Below are positions 34,094-42,885 of a stretch of DNA of 64,000 nt, piece after piece. The notes beneath the pieces are model-generated. The model did not search any database. It saw only the letters and a list, made by a program, of their open reading frames with translations, and had not been told where the DNA came from. Within the stretch, counting starts at the first letter, position 1. Each line of letters starts with the position of its first letter. Where the stretch lies: contig NZ_JAHLYP010000051.1 in assembly GCF_025127995.1 (NCBI RefSeq), positions 1-64,000 of the forward strand. Reading direction: 5' to 3'. The DNA is from Synechococcus sp. CS-1332 (GTDB lineage Bacteria > Cyanobacteriota > Cyanobacteriia > PCC-6307 > Cyanobiaceae). Position numbers and translations under genes: made by a program.

Positions 34094-35509
34094 CTAATTC
34101 ACTCCTGTGTATTGTCCGAGCTGAACATCGGCGACGGTCGCCTCGATACGAGGCTTTCGGTAGTAGCGCAGGATCGGGCCCCAACGCCGGACCTCTCCCG
34201 ACTCCATGATGTCCTCAACTGTATACAGGCGCAATGTGATTCCATGCTCCTCGATGTACAGCGTGGCGCCCTCTTCTGTAACGGCGGTGTATACCACCTC
34301 AGCGATAACCCTGCGATTCACTCCGGTTTCGTTTCTGAACGTCTGCTCGGCTTGTCCTGTTCTGACTGGCTCGAAAAAGTCAGAATGCTGGCTGCTGCTG
34401 GAAAGCATCAGATCGCTGACCGAGCCCGTGAGATTGGAAACCGATGCCGCGCCTCTCCAAAGTGCGGCCGTCTCGATGTCACGAAGAAATTCTTGAATGA
34501 GTGGTGTATGCACCATCCCATTTGTCATCCCTGTAGCTTCCGCTGTTATTACAGTTCCTGAGTAGAAGGCGTCGCGTAAGTTCAGTTCCGTGACTGGATC
34601 GTAGCTTTTATCGATAACCTGTCCACGAGAACCATTCGGGTATTGTGCGTCCTCTTTTATCTCCACACTGTAAAAATCTGGCCCTCCTTGAGACGATGGC
34701 CGAATCGTGACCCCAATCGAAGCCGAGGACAATGCATCAAACCACGTTCCAAGCCACTGACGCCTGGCAGGCGCCTGAACGGCGTAGTACCGCCTTTTCC
34801 GAAGCTTCTCGGAGGTGCCAAATCGAGGCAACGTTTCCGAGGTGACGGTGATGTCCACCTGGTAACGTGGCCGATGGCAACCTTCAGGTACCTCGTCAAT
34901 CGGATCCGATTCCAGTATCAGCGAGCCAACCGATTGGCCAAAGTTATCTCGGTTCCAAGGCAAGCTCCTTTTGAAGACTATTCCAGTACACTCCGGCCAG
35001 TCTGCAAAGAATGAATTTACAATCTTCTTGATGGCCTCGCCGCCAAGCCCCTTCGCCGCAGCTGCTACATAGGCAGCGAAGGTCTTGGTTGTTTCCCCAC
35101 CTAGAGCCAGCCCCGCCGCGCCCCCAGCAGCCGCCAGCCCAAGAGCTGTGACAAGCTTGGTAACTGCGTATGGGTCGTCTATACCACGGTTGTTCCAAAG
35201 CATTATTGAAACGTCCCAATTGGCGAGCGAATCATCTGGCAAGTCCACAACCAGTTCCCAATCAATATTTCGTCCGTAGCCCCAAGCGTTGTCGTCACGA
35301 ACGAGCGCAAAACTATCGCCGGGACCAAAGTGAGGATCAATCCGCGGGCCGTTGGTAATCCCAAGTGCAGACGATAGCGTCATGTCTGGAGTGGGAAAAT
35401 GCCCCGCTGGAGCGATCCAGAAAGAAACGTTCAACGTGTCGTGGTTATCGCCCGCATTTCGAGACTGCAAGCATCGTATGGTATCAAGTTTTATCCGGTA
35501 TGAAGCCAT
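34094..35509 (-). CDS. Unknown 471-residue protein with a Gly/Ala-rich hydrophobic middle
   Basis: From ATG 35509, an AT-rich gene unlike the host. Residues 1-115 form a probable beta domain (MASYRIKLDTIRC, NHDTLNVSFWIAP and DWELVVDLPDDSLANWDVSI). A hydrophobic Gly/Ala stretch follows (LGLAAAGGAAGLALGGE, near 125-145), then FAAYVAAAAKGLGGEAIKKI. The C-terminal half is beta-rich with two charged strands near the end. No signal peptide or catalytic motif is seen. The layout could suit a pore-forming or membrane-inserting effector but I cannot assign a family. The mirrored GGGTTC array lies upstream. Confidence 0.6.
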   Translation of the reverse strand: MASYRIKLDTIRCLQSRNAGDNHDTLNVSFWIAPAGHFPTPDMTLSSALGITNGPRIDPHFGPGDSFALVRDDNAWGYGRNIDWELVVDLPDDSLANWDVSIMLWNNRGIDDPYAVTKLVTALGLAAAGGAAGLALGGETTKTFAAYVAAAAKGLGGEAIKKIVNSFFADWPECTGIVFKRSLPWNRDNFGQSVGSLILESDPIDEVPEGCHRPRYQVDITVTSETLPRFGTSEKLRKRRYYAVQAPARRQWLGTWFDALSSASIGVTIRPSSQGGPDFYSVEIKEDAQYPNGSRGQVIDKSYDPVTELNLRDAFYSGTVITAEATGMTNGMVHTPLIQEFLRDIETAALWRGAASVSNLTGSVSDLMLSSSSQHSDFFEPVRTGQAEQTFRNETGVNRRVIAEVVYTAVTEEGATLYIEEHGITLRLYTVEDIMESGEVRRWGPILRYYRKPRIEATVADVQLGQYTGVN

Positions 35510-36046
35510 CTCCCTTATTCCTCAACTGATAGAAATAATGCGCAGGCACTTACTAGAGTGCATAACCAATCCTTGCAGGATCGGCATGCCCGCAATGCTT
35601 GGCTTCACATCACGCAACAAGATGCTCAATCCTCGGATCGGCGTCTGAACCCCCACTGTGCTGTACCCAGCTCGAAAGGAGGACGCCCCGGCCATCCGAT
35701 GGCCACCGTGTTGTGGATCCCCTTGATGCCGCGTTGGGATTTACTCAGCAACTAGCGATGGAGGATGCCCTGATTGAGGTGCCATCTCGCGTCGATTCAT
35801 GGAGACCGAGGCAGGGCTCGGCACTGGAGCCAAAGGTAGCGATCTCGCATGAAACTCTCCGTTTTGGTGGGTTCTTGGGTTCTCCCCTTGCACGGGAAGG
35901 GATCTGCTGGGTTCCCGTCTGGGTTCAAGACTGGGTTCACTGGGTTCTTTCCAACGACCGCCTGAACCCTAAGAACCCACTAAGAACCCAGTCTTGAACC
36001 CACCTAAACCCTTGCAGTGACTGGAAAGAACCCAAGAACCCACCTT
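35510..36046. other. Intergenic region holding a mirrored GGGTTC repeat array
   Basis: 537 bases without a supported gene. The right 180 bases hold the inverted iteron array described separately. The left part (35510-35860) shows nothing I can name and should contain the promoter for the 471-residue gene. Confidence 0.5.
35869..36041. repeat. Mirrored GGGTTC/GAACCC iteron array
   Basis: Six GGGTTC (starts 35869, 35877, 35909, 35921, 35933, 35942) face six GAACCC (starts 35964, 35973, 35984, 35996, 36028, 36036). Start-to-start spacings 8, 32, 12, 12, 9 on the left are mirrored by 9, 11, 12, 32, 8 on the right. Within it TGGGTTCAAGACTGGGTTC is repeated perfectly as its reverse complement. This layout suits a replication origin or a cooperative protein-binding site, or a large cruciform. 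Confidence 0.85.
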
Positions 36047-36367
36047 TCAACCCTCATCAACCAGATAAAGGGTCGGCCGTGAGTCGCGGATCCTCTTGAG
36101 GAATCCTTGGATCACCAGCGAGTCGCACTGCTTCCGAACCCCAACCATCTGCGACTGTTCAGGGTTGGCTCCGTAGATCACCTCAGCGATCTCCCGCACT
36201 GTCGAGCCTTTCGGTGATGCCAGCCCGCCAATGGTTTCCAGCACCTGGGTCTGCTTTTCGGAGTTGGGGACTTCGGTCTGCTTCGCTTCGGCCTTCCGCT
36301 GCTCCTGCCAGGCCGCGTGCTCAGCAAGGCGGATCCACTGGCCAGTGGCACCGGCCAGGCTGATCAC
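36047..36367 (-). CDS. Winged-helix fragment, possible C-terminus of a second replication protein
   Basis: A 106-residue frame from GTG 36367; the same frame has a TGA just upstream, and the HsdR-like gene stops at 36387, so it looks like the cut-off end of a longer protein. LAGATGQWIRLAEHAAWQEQ is helical, then KGSTVREIAEVIYG and SLVIQGFLKRIRDSRPTLYL form a winged helix. The stop is immediately followed by the GGGTTC array, the same order as the intact primase-helicase and its own iterons. A DNA-binding role is inference. Confidence 0.5.
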   Translation of the reverse strand: MISLAGATGQWIRLAEHAAWQEQRKAEAKQTEVPNSEKQTQVLETIGGLASPKGSTVREIAEVIYGANPEQSQMVGVRKQCDSLVIQGFLKRIRDSRPTLYLVDEG

Positions 36368-36386
36368 CAGTGGTTTTCAGCCTTGA

Positions 36387-37454
36387 CTAGCCGAGCTTGA
36401 GCTTCAGAGCAGCCCTGATTCGATCTGCATACTGATAAATTCCAGACGGCCCATCTAAGTCAACATTCGCCGGCTCAGCAGCATCGCATATTTCCATAGA
36501 CTTCTTCTTGCCATTGAAATATAGCCGAACAACTGCCTTCTGGCTTTTCCCGTCTAGCAGCACGTTGAAGTAGTTCTTTGTGTCTTTCTCTATAAGCCTT
36601 GAAGGGTCGATCTCAGATGCGCAGATGGCCCGAGTGATATACAGACCATCAAGCTCTTCTTGGGTTGTCACCAGCGCATTGGGGTCTTCACCGATGTCTG
36701 TTTCAACTTCCTGCGATTCTTGTGCCGACTTGCCTTCGGCTTGCATGGCACTTTTTAGACGCTCTGCAATGCGGTTATTGATATAGCTATCGATGGCGTC
36801 TGCAACGATTGGCTCAAATAGTTCCTTGACCTTTGCTGTGACTTGCTTGCCACTATGAATACGAGCCGCCATCTCCTTCACAAACCACTCGCTTGGGGTG
36901 GTTAACTCCTTCTTGATTTCTTCCTTTACGCCGCGCAAATACTTCAGCTTCTCTGCTGTCGATAGCAAAGTATCTATGTCGAACATTGCTTTCGACAGCC
37001 TTTTCACTTCTGTTATTGGTGCATTGTCCAGATCAAGAAGGTCAACTTCCGCAAAGGGAGAGTCGTCCATGACGTTTGGTGCGTCCAAGTCGGAATAGAA
37101 ATGGAAAATCCGACCGTTGCTCAAAATACCGATCCTGGCCTGTGTTGCGTGGAAGTACCGCTGAAGCTGGCCCTTTTCGGCAGTCTTTAGATTAGTTGCA
37201 TATGGTTTTGCTTCAACGAGAATCTTCGGCTCCCCATTTTCAAGGATGGCGTAATCCACACGCTCACCCTGTTTGATCATTGGAAGGTCTGCAGAGAACT
37301 CTGGCATGACCTCATTTGGGTTGAATATGTCATACCCCAATGCCTGCAAGAACGGGGCGATCAAGGCCATCTTCGTAGCTTCCTCATTTGTGAGGTTGCT
37401 GCCGGTCTGCTGAGCCCTAGCTGAAAGAGCTTGAAGATGGTCTATCAGATCCAT
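36387..37454 (-). CDS. Stand-alone HsdR-N-like nuclease domain protein
   Basis: A 355-residue protein from ATG 37454. The N-terminal half matches the type I restriction R-subunit nuclease domain: LIAPFLQALGYDIFNPNEV, then the PD-(D/E)xK residues Asp67 in GERVDYAIL and Glu81/Lys83 in ILVEAKP, and GQLQRYFHATQARIGILSNG. Motor (helicase) domains are absent. A charged helical linker leads to a C-terminal domain of about 100 residues (VLLDGKSQKAVVRLYFNGKK) common in this COG4748-like group. It may act as a defence nuclease or a repair factor. AT-rich relative to the host. Confidence 0.78.
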   Translation of the reverse strand: MDLIDHLQALSARAQQTGSNLTNEEATKMALIAPFLQALGYDIFNPNEVMPEFSADLPMIKQGERVDYAILENGEPKILVEAKPYATNLKTAEKGQLQRYFHATQARIGILSNGRIFHFYSDLDAPNVMDDSPFAEVDLLDLDNAPITEVKRLSKAMFDIDTLLSTAEKLKYLRGVKEEIKKELTTPSEWFVKEMAARIHSGKQVTAKVKELFEPIVADAIDSYINNRIAERLKSAMQAEGKSAQESQEVETDIGEDPNALVTTQEELDGLYITRAICASEIDPSRLIEKDTKNYFNVLLDGKSQKAVVRLYFNGKKKSMEICDAAEPANVDLDGPSGIYQYADRIRAALKLKLG

Positions 37455-38045
37455 TGGGTCGGGCTGGCTTGGGGCCTGGGGATGCCAACCTTAGGAGTCG
37501 CCTAGGGGTTTGGCCACCGGGGCGGCAGGGGGCAGTCAGGAGGCAGCAGGGGGCCAATGGGGGCGGTAAGAGGGAAGCCGCATAGCCCCGAAGACTTCGA
37601 GCGGATCCACATCACTCCCTGCAACCGAAGGCGGGGGAGGCGACGCCTGGAGTAGCTCCACCCGACCACGCGGGGCCGGAGCCGACCGATCAGCCGGCGG
37701 CGGTAGCAGGGAACAGCCAGGGCCAACAGCTGGACTCCAGGGTTGGGGAAAGCCTCGGGTGGAAGCTATGCCCCTCCAGTTTTCACATACGCGGCAGGGC
37801 AAGCCTGCAGAGCAGTTTTAGGACCTGGCCGCTGCGTAGATCGGCAGGGGTGGAACCGAGTTTTGCGGACGTTATGCTGACCCGGACAACATCCTCTTTG
37901 CTTGCGGGGGTCTGCACCAAATTCATGTTCTTGCAAGGGTTCCCCTCATGTCAGCTCTGCCGCCATCTGTGACTTCTACTGAAAGGGGGGCTCCATGAGG
38001 GCTATACACGGACCCGCCCATTAGTAGTTAGGCAATAAACAAGAG
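37455..38045. other. Gene-poor stretch
   Basis: 591 bases between the nuclease-like gene and the CBS-HEPN gene. The left 300 bases are GC-rich like the host and the right part AT-rich. I see no supported gene, RNA or terminator. Confidence 0.4.
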
Positions 38046-39047
38046 TTATTCAGGTCTTGGTGCTGGCTCAGGGTTGATGCAAGTCAGCAGCCTCTTTGCA
38101 CTCTGCAGCTCTTTCCTGACTTCGTTGTCAAGCCCGTCAGGATCGAAATGCATCACATCATTTCTAATCTCGCGAACTCTGTCAAGGATGCGGACGAATT
38201 CGGCGCGATCGATTGCCAGCCCCAGTCTTGACCAGTTATTCGGAGATTGTATCAGTCTGAGGTATTCACCAAAAGCTAGATCTGCTACTGTTGTGATTGT
38301 TCGGGAATCATCTCCATCCCTAACGCTCATGAGCTCCTGGTGAGTGAATCGTCCATCTATAAGCCGCCGAACCTGCTTCTCAATCTCTCCCACAAGGAGA
38401 AATGGCTCAGCTAAAGCCTGAAACTGCTCGGCAATGTCGTGAATAGTCAGTATGCCCTGGAAAGTACGATCCTGAGCCTGGACAACAACTACATCATGCA
38501 GAAGGATGCGTTGGACAACTTGGACTAAGTCGTCGTCATGATTAACAATCTCAGAATGCTCCATCGCATCTTGCACTCGAACTGGCTGTCTCCCACTTGC
38601 AAGCTCAACACCGAGAGATCGCCAACTAAACATGCCATCAATAGCCCGGGCATCGGAGCGGCCCATAATTGGTAGCTGCGAATAATTGTTCTCGAGCATT
38701 AGCGTGATTGCACGCTCTACAGTTTCAGACCTTGTTACTGATATAATCGTTCTATGAGCGGCTGCTACCGACGTAACTCTGATTACAGGATCATCCACTG
38801 TTCCGCCTCGAACAATGTCATCCTGAATGGGGCCACCGGTTCGTTTTATCTTTACGTGTTCATCGAGATAAGCGGTCTCAAAAGATGGCTCGGTCTCCAG
38901 ATTGGCCGCAGATAATGCACCATGAATTTCTGCGACGACATTGACCCCGCGACGTGTTTTTTCAAACCAGCCAAGAATATCTCTAACGGAATATTGGGGT
39001 TCAACACCCTGCTGGACTGAGTTAATCGCGTCGTGTGGTATTGCCAT
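38046..39047 (-). CDS. CBS-pair protein with HEPN-like RNase motif
   Basis: A 333-residue protein from ATG 39047. Residues 15-65 look like a winged helix (YSVRDILGWFEKTRRGVNVV). Two CBS motifs follow (about 95-215): TIISVTRSETVERAITLMLE with NNYSQLPIMG, and a second with HDDDLVQVVQRILLHDVVVV. The C-terminal helical region ends with RVREIRNDVMHFDPDG, where Arg295 and His300 form an Rx4H motif as in HEPN ribonucleases. CBS pairs bind adenosyl nucleotides, so this may be a nucleotide-gated RNase; the HEPN assignment is by motif only. It lies just beyond the predicted origin. Confidence 0.7.
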   Translation of the reverse strand: MAIPHDAINSVQQGVEPQYSVRDILGWFEKTRRGVNVVAEIHGALSAANLETEPSFETAYLDEHVKIKRTGGPIQDDIVRGGTVDDPVIRVTSVAAAHRTIISVTRSETVERAITLMLENNYSQLPIMGRSDARAIDGMFSWRSLGVELASGRQPVRVQDAMEHSEIVNHDDDLVQVVQRILLHDVVVVQAQDRTFQGILTIHDIAEQFQALAEPFLLVGEIEKQVRRLIDGRFTHQELMSVRDGDDSRTITTVADLAFGEYLRLIQSPNNWSRLGLAIDRAEFVRILDRVREIRNDVMHFDPDGLDNEVRKELQSAKRLLTCINPEPAPRPE

Positions 39048-39179
39048 CCTGATCCGGAGACCGCATCCCTTGTAGATTAAGCCTAACAGGCCCCTCGAGT
39101 GGACAGGCCACCGCACACCTTCTGCTTCGCCTCCCCAAGCACACTGCCTGCCACTCAGGGGCAGCGTTAGGCGGAGCAA

Positions 39180-39374
39180 TCTGCTTGGCTGACTTGGACT
39201 GATTCACTCTCCCACAGTTGTGTTGATTCACAGTCCTAAGTGAAGTGCTGAACGGCAATCTAGCGATCAGCGGGAGTAGTCAGGGACGGTCAGGGCCTGC
39301 AGCCGGAACGTGGGATGCAGACCAATCCAGGGCACACGGGCGACGGCGGATCGTGACTGGTTGCGGGCAAGGCC
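39180..39374. other. Short gap between the CBS-HEPN gene and the origin repeats
   Basis: About 200 bases (with 39048-39179) that should contain the promoter of the CBS-HEPN gene. Nothing else is recognised. Confidence 0.35.
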
Positions 39375-39650
39375 GGGGAAGCCATGAGGGGATTACGGAG
39401 AAGCCATGCGGAAGGCACGGGGAAGCCATTGGGGAAGCCATGTTCCAGATGGGGACAGGAGAGGGAGGCATCCGGGGCAAAAAATCAAAATCACCTCTGG
39501 CCTTGCGCGTGCGCGTGAGTGGAAATTGAGTTTGAAAAATAGGGGTGCGATGCCTCCCCCGCCTGTCATGGCCTTAAAGATGCCTTCTCCTATGCCTCCC
39601 CGATGGCTTCCCCCTGGAAGGCATATGCCTTCCCCAGATGCCTTTTCAGA
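39375..39650. other. Predicted replication origin: inverted iterons around an AT-rich core
   Basis: The left arm holds GGGGAAGCCAT at 39375, 39419 and 39431 with variants at 39397, 39410 and 39463. The right arm holds the complement type (ATGCCTCCCC, ATGCCTTCTCC, ATGGCTTCCCC) at 39550, 39580, 39592 and 39603, and a perfect palindrome GGAAGGCATATGCCTTCC at 39616-39633. Between them (about 39475-39545) the DNA is A/T-rich (GCAAAAAATCAAAATC, TTTGAAAAATA). It lies directly behind the primase-helicase gene, the same plan as SaPI origins where Rep binds flanking iterons and melts the middle. Confidence 0.75.
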
Positions 39651-42423
39651 CCAGCACGACCCCTTTAAGCAAGGCGATTCGCGTCTTCGGCGCCTTCCTG
39701 CTGGAGAGCTTCGGAAAGACAGCCTTCAGGCGGCGCTCCAGTCCGTTAGGGGTGCGAACAGGTGGATCGCCGACCATGTCTCGATCGTTCCAGCTGGGCC
39801 GGCCGTTGTTGTCAAGGTGGAGGATCTTCTGTTGCTGATACCAGCTTTCCAGCAGGTTCCAGACCTTGCGGTGCTCAATCTCGGCGGTGGGGTCAGCCTC
39901 CAGGCCGACGTCTTCTGCAAAATCGAACAGGTGGCATGAATGTCGCCGGATCGCGTCAATTGTCTGGGGTGTGCTGCGGAAGTTGATGCCGTCGCGTACG
40001 GCGAGCTGAAGCCCTTCCAGGAGCCAGTTCAGCATTGCTGGGCAGATGTTCTCCCGGATGAAACCCAGGTCATCCTTCAGTCGGGGATCAGCCTTTAGCT
40101 GGTTGGGGTCGCTCGGGTCGGGGTTGCTGCTATAGCGCTTGAGGAAGCGAACAGCATGCCAGCGCGATTGCATGGCGGCCTGTCCAGCATCCATCAGCGG
40201 GGGCTGGTTGCAATTGAACAGGAAGATCGCGTTAGGTGTGAAAGGTTGCTCTTGAACGTTCTTCTGCTCCCAACTCAGTTCTTCACCCGTGATAGCACCC
40301 TTGAGCGATTGGATCATTTCGAGCCTTGCGAAGCTGGTGTTCTCTGGGCTCCAGTTGATGCGGGCACCCCGGAGAGGGGAGATGGGAAACTTCCGGCCCT
40401 TATCGTACTGCTGAAAGTCGGAGAGGGTGCAGCCGGTCATGCCACGGGCGCCGAGTGTCAGGCTCAAGGCGCCCCGGATGGTGTCCTTGCCGTTCTCGCC
40501 ATCACCCAGGAGCAGCAAGGCACGAGGACGACCTTTCGAAGCGCGGAAACGGTCAAGCTGCAGACCAGAGCCGAGAAGCCGTTTCATGGTGTCGCGGTCC
40601 TGCGGCTCCAGAGCATCCAGGAGGCGCCACAGGTGTGCTCCATCTGCCTGCGGATCGTAGTCGTATTGCAGGCAGTAGGTGAACCGTTGCGCGGGGTCAT
40701 GGGGACCGAAGGTGAGCTCCATGCGGTCACCGTTCCAGGCCCAAGTGATGGTGCCATTCCGGCAGTTGATCGCGTTCGGGGGGTTGGAGTCAGTACATGG
40801 CAGGAGGGTCTTCCTGAACCACTCGATCGCTTCCGTAACGCGGGCGGGTCTGGCCCAGTGGTGGATGTCTTCATTGGTCTGCGTGTTGAAGTAGTAGAGG
40901 CGACTGAGTACAGGCGCAACCCGTGGTGCAAGTGCCTGATCCGGGAGGGCTTGGTAGTGGGTTCCGTTCCAGCGGTGAAGGATGCCTTCGATGTGAAGCC
41001 AACGATCAGCACCGAAGGCGAGTTTCATCACCGTGGGGAGCCAGTCGCTGTCCTTGCTGTGAAGCTTCAGCTCAGGGGCACCCCCATCGATTACCACCGA
41101 CTGAGGGAGCTTCAGTGCCTTCGCTGGCGGGACGGCTGGGGGCAGTCGCTTCGGCACTTTGTATCCATGCTGCTTTGCCAGATGGTGCAGCGATGCGATG
41201 GTTGCGGGTCTGCCGCGATTGGACTTTCCTAACGATTGCCACTTGTAAAGGCATTCTCCCTCGTCAAACCCAGCCATCGTCCTTGACCAGTCCACCCAGT
41301 TCGACAGCAAGCCGGGATCAACGGAGTGGAGCGCCATGCCGATGCGCAACCAGTTGTCGTAGTTACTGTGCTGTTCGGCGGGGATTGTCGCGAGCATCGC
41401 GACCGCCCTCTCTGCATCACCATCCTGCGGCGTGTATGGCTCAGCCTGCTTGACCTCCTGAACGGCTAGGTGCTCCAGTAGCCAATCGGGAGCCTGCGCT
41501 GGGTCGGGAATGTCCTGCGGTGAGCAGCCTTCCAGCCAGCGGTAGGAGCCTGTTTCAGGGTGCGCGCCGATGATGACCGCCTGGTGCCGGTCGCCGCGCA
41601 GCTCCCAAAGGGTGACGGGACTTTTCTGCCCTTGTTCTCCGATGGGATCACCCTCCTGCCATGGGCGGGTGAAGGGCCGACGATTGGCCAGGTGAGGCCA
41701 CCACTCGTTATCGACGGTAAATGCACGACCGGATCGCCCAGGCTTGGTTGAAGTCCACGCGATGGTCTGCGGTAAGTCCTCGATTGGATGGCCGGTGCGC
41801 TCTGCGAAGTCTTCGCGCCATCCATCTTCGTCAAGATCAAGAACAACGGAACCGGACTGCGGCCCTGATAGCAGGCCCCACGCGGGAGGCATGGTTTCCA
41901 GTTCGATCGCATCATCAGGCGATAGGCCAGGAACTGATTGCCAGTCAGCACCAATCGGCCGCTTGTCTGGGCCGACGCGAACCAGTCGCCAATCGGCGGG
42001 AAGGAATATCAGTTCTTCGCGCAGGGCATCGCCTGCGTTGCGCTCGGCCTGCATTGGCGGCTGGCGCTTGAGTTGTCGATGCAGTACGCCGCAGATTCCG
42101 CCATCAATCTTGGCGACGGCATCTTCAAAGGTCAGACCCAAGTGGCGCCGAAATAGCTCCATGTCGCTGAGCGGACCACCTTTTTGATTTGGGCCGCCGC
42201 AGTTTGAGCAATGGCCGCCATCACCGTCGTCCGTTTGACTCCAGCGGAAGGTGCCGACCGCATGGCACAGAGGGCAGTCACCGCTGCCGTTCAATAACAG
42301 ATCGCTGTCAATATCCGCGATGGAGGTAAGCAGTAAGAACCAACGGCCATACGCCTGTTCACGCCATTCCCCTTTGATAGTGGCAAGCGAGGTCAGGCCA
42401 TGGCGCACCTCTGTGGAGGCCAT
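39646..42423 (-). CDS. Satellite replication protein: zinc finger, prim-pol, D5-type SF3 helicase
   Basis: A 925-residue protein from ATG 42423. An N-terminal zinc finger (CPLCHAVGTF ... HCSNCGG, residues 50-75) leads to a primase-polymerase-like domain (VVLDLDEDGWREDF, TKPGRSGRAF), a PriCT-type segment (NYDNWLRIGMALHSVDPGL), then D5_N (near 500-600) and an SF3 helicase with Walker A GDGENGKDT and sensor-like NAIFLFNCNQPP. The C-terminal HTH (VWNLLESWYQQQ) could bind the iterons that begin just after the stop. This is the autonomous replication module of PICI/tycheposon-type satellites. Confidence 0.9.
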   Translation of the reverse strand: MASTEVRHGLTSLATIKGEWREQAYGRWFLLLTSIADIDSDLLLNGSGDCPLCHAVGTFRWSQTDDGDGGHCSNCGGPNQKGGPLSDMELFRRHLGLTFEDAVAKIDGGICGVLHRQLKRQPPMQAERNAGDALREELIFLPADWRLVRVGPDKRPIGADWQSVPGLSPDDAIELETMPPAWGLLSGPQSGSVVLDLDEDGWREDFAERTGHPIEDLPQTIAWTSTKPGRSGRAFTVDNEWWPHLANRRPFTRPWQEGDPIGEQGQKSPVTLWELRGDRHQAVIIGAHPETGSYRWLEGCSPQDIPDPAQAPDWLLEHLAVQEVKQAEPYTPQDGDAERAVAMLATIPAEQHSNYDNWLRIGMALHSVDPGLLSNWVDWSRTMAGFDEGECLYKWQSLGKSNRGRPATIASLHHLAKQHGYKVPKRLPPAVPPAKALKLPQSVVIDGGAPELKLHSKDSDWLPTVMKLAFGADRWLHIEGILHRWNGTHYQALPDQALAPRVAPVLSRLYYFNTQTNEDIHHWARPARVTEAIEWFRKTLLPCTDSNPPNAINCRNGTITWAWNGDRMELTFGPHDPAQRFTYCLQYDYDPQADGAHLWRLLDALEPQDRDTMKRLLGSGLQLDRFRASKGRPRALLLLGDGENGKDTIRGALSLTLGARGMTGCTLSDFQQYDKGRKFPISPLRGARINWSPENTSFARLEMIQSLKGAITGEELSWEQKNVQEQPFTPNAIFLFNCNQPPLMDAGQAAMQSRWHAVRFLKRYSSNPDPSDPNQLKADPRLKDDLGFIRENICPAMLNWLLEGLQLAVRDGINFRSTPQTIDAIRRHSCHLFDFAEDVGLEADPTAEIEHRKVWNLLESWYQQQKILHLDNNGRPSWNDRDMVGDPPVRTPNGLERRLKAVFPKLSSRKAPKTRIALLKGVVLV

Positions 42424-42426
42424 CGC

Positions 42427-42675
42427 TCAAGCCCTCGCCGATGCGAAGGTTTCCACCTGTGCGGGGTCTATACGCCGGAAACTGGTGAAAGCGCGTTCCG
42501 CAGCCTCGGTCTCCCACTGGAGCGGCGCCAAGGTGCTCAGCCCGCCACGGCGGAAATGGACACCCTCTCGGAAAGGAGAGAACTCACATCGACGCAGCTT
42601 TAGGAGCGTCTTCGGATGGACCCCTAGGCACAAAGCCATTTCGGGAGTCGAAATCCAGATTCCTGCCATAACCAC
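42427..42675 (-). CDS. Excisionase/AlpA-like HTH protein
   Basis: An 82-residue protein with an N-terminal HTH (ISTPEMALCLGVHPKTLLKL) followed by EFSPFREGVHFRRGG, the wing of MerR/AlpA-like excisionases. Three bases separate it from the primase-helicase start, so they are co-transcribed. In satellites such a gene controls excision and rep expression. Confidence 0.7.
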   Translation of the reverse strand: MVMAGIWISTPEMALCLGVHPKTLLKLRRCEFSPFREGVHFRRGGLSTLAPLQWETEAAERAFTSFRRIDPAQVETFASARA

Positions 42676-42885
42676 ACCAAACGAAGGACCTTGCGGGGTT
42701 GGGACCCCTGGTTCGGTGAGGTGTGGGCCTGGCTTTTGCCGGCTGCGAAGATCCTAGTCACTTCTCCGAAGGCCCTGCAACGGCCAGGCGCTCCTGGCAG
42801 GGCTCCTCAAGCAGGGATGGTCACGGAGATGGTCACGGGTGCAGATTCGGGGTTAGATCGAACCCCCAAAACCCTTGCCGTTCCT

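Noticed and set aside
35869-36041. GGGTTC array as a CRISPR or an integron attC site
   Set aside because: Units are 6-7 bp, mirrored, without unique spacers of constant length; no Cas or integron integrase is present.
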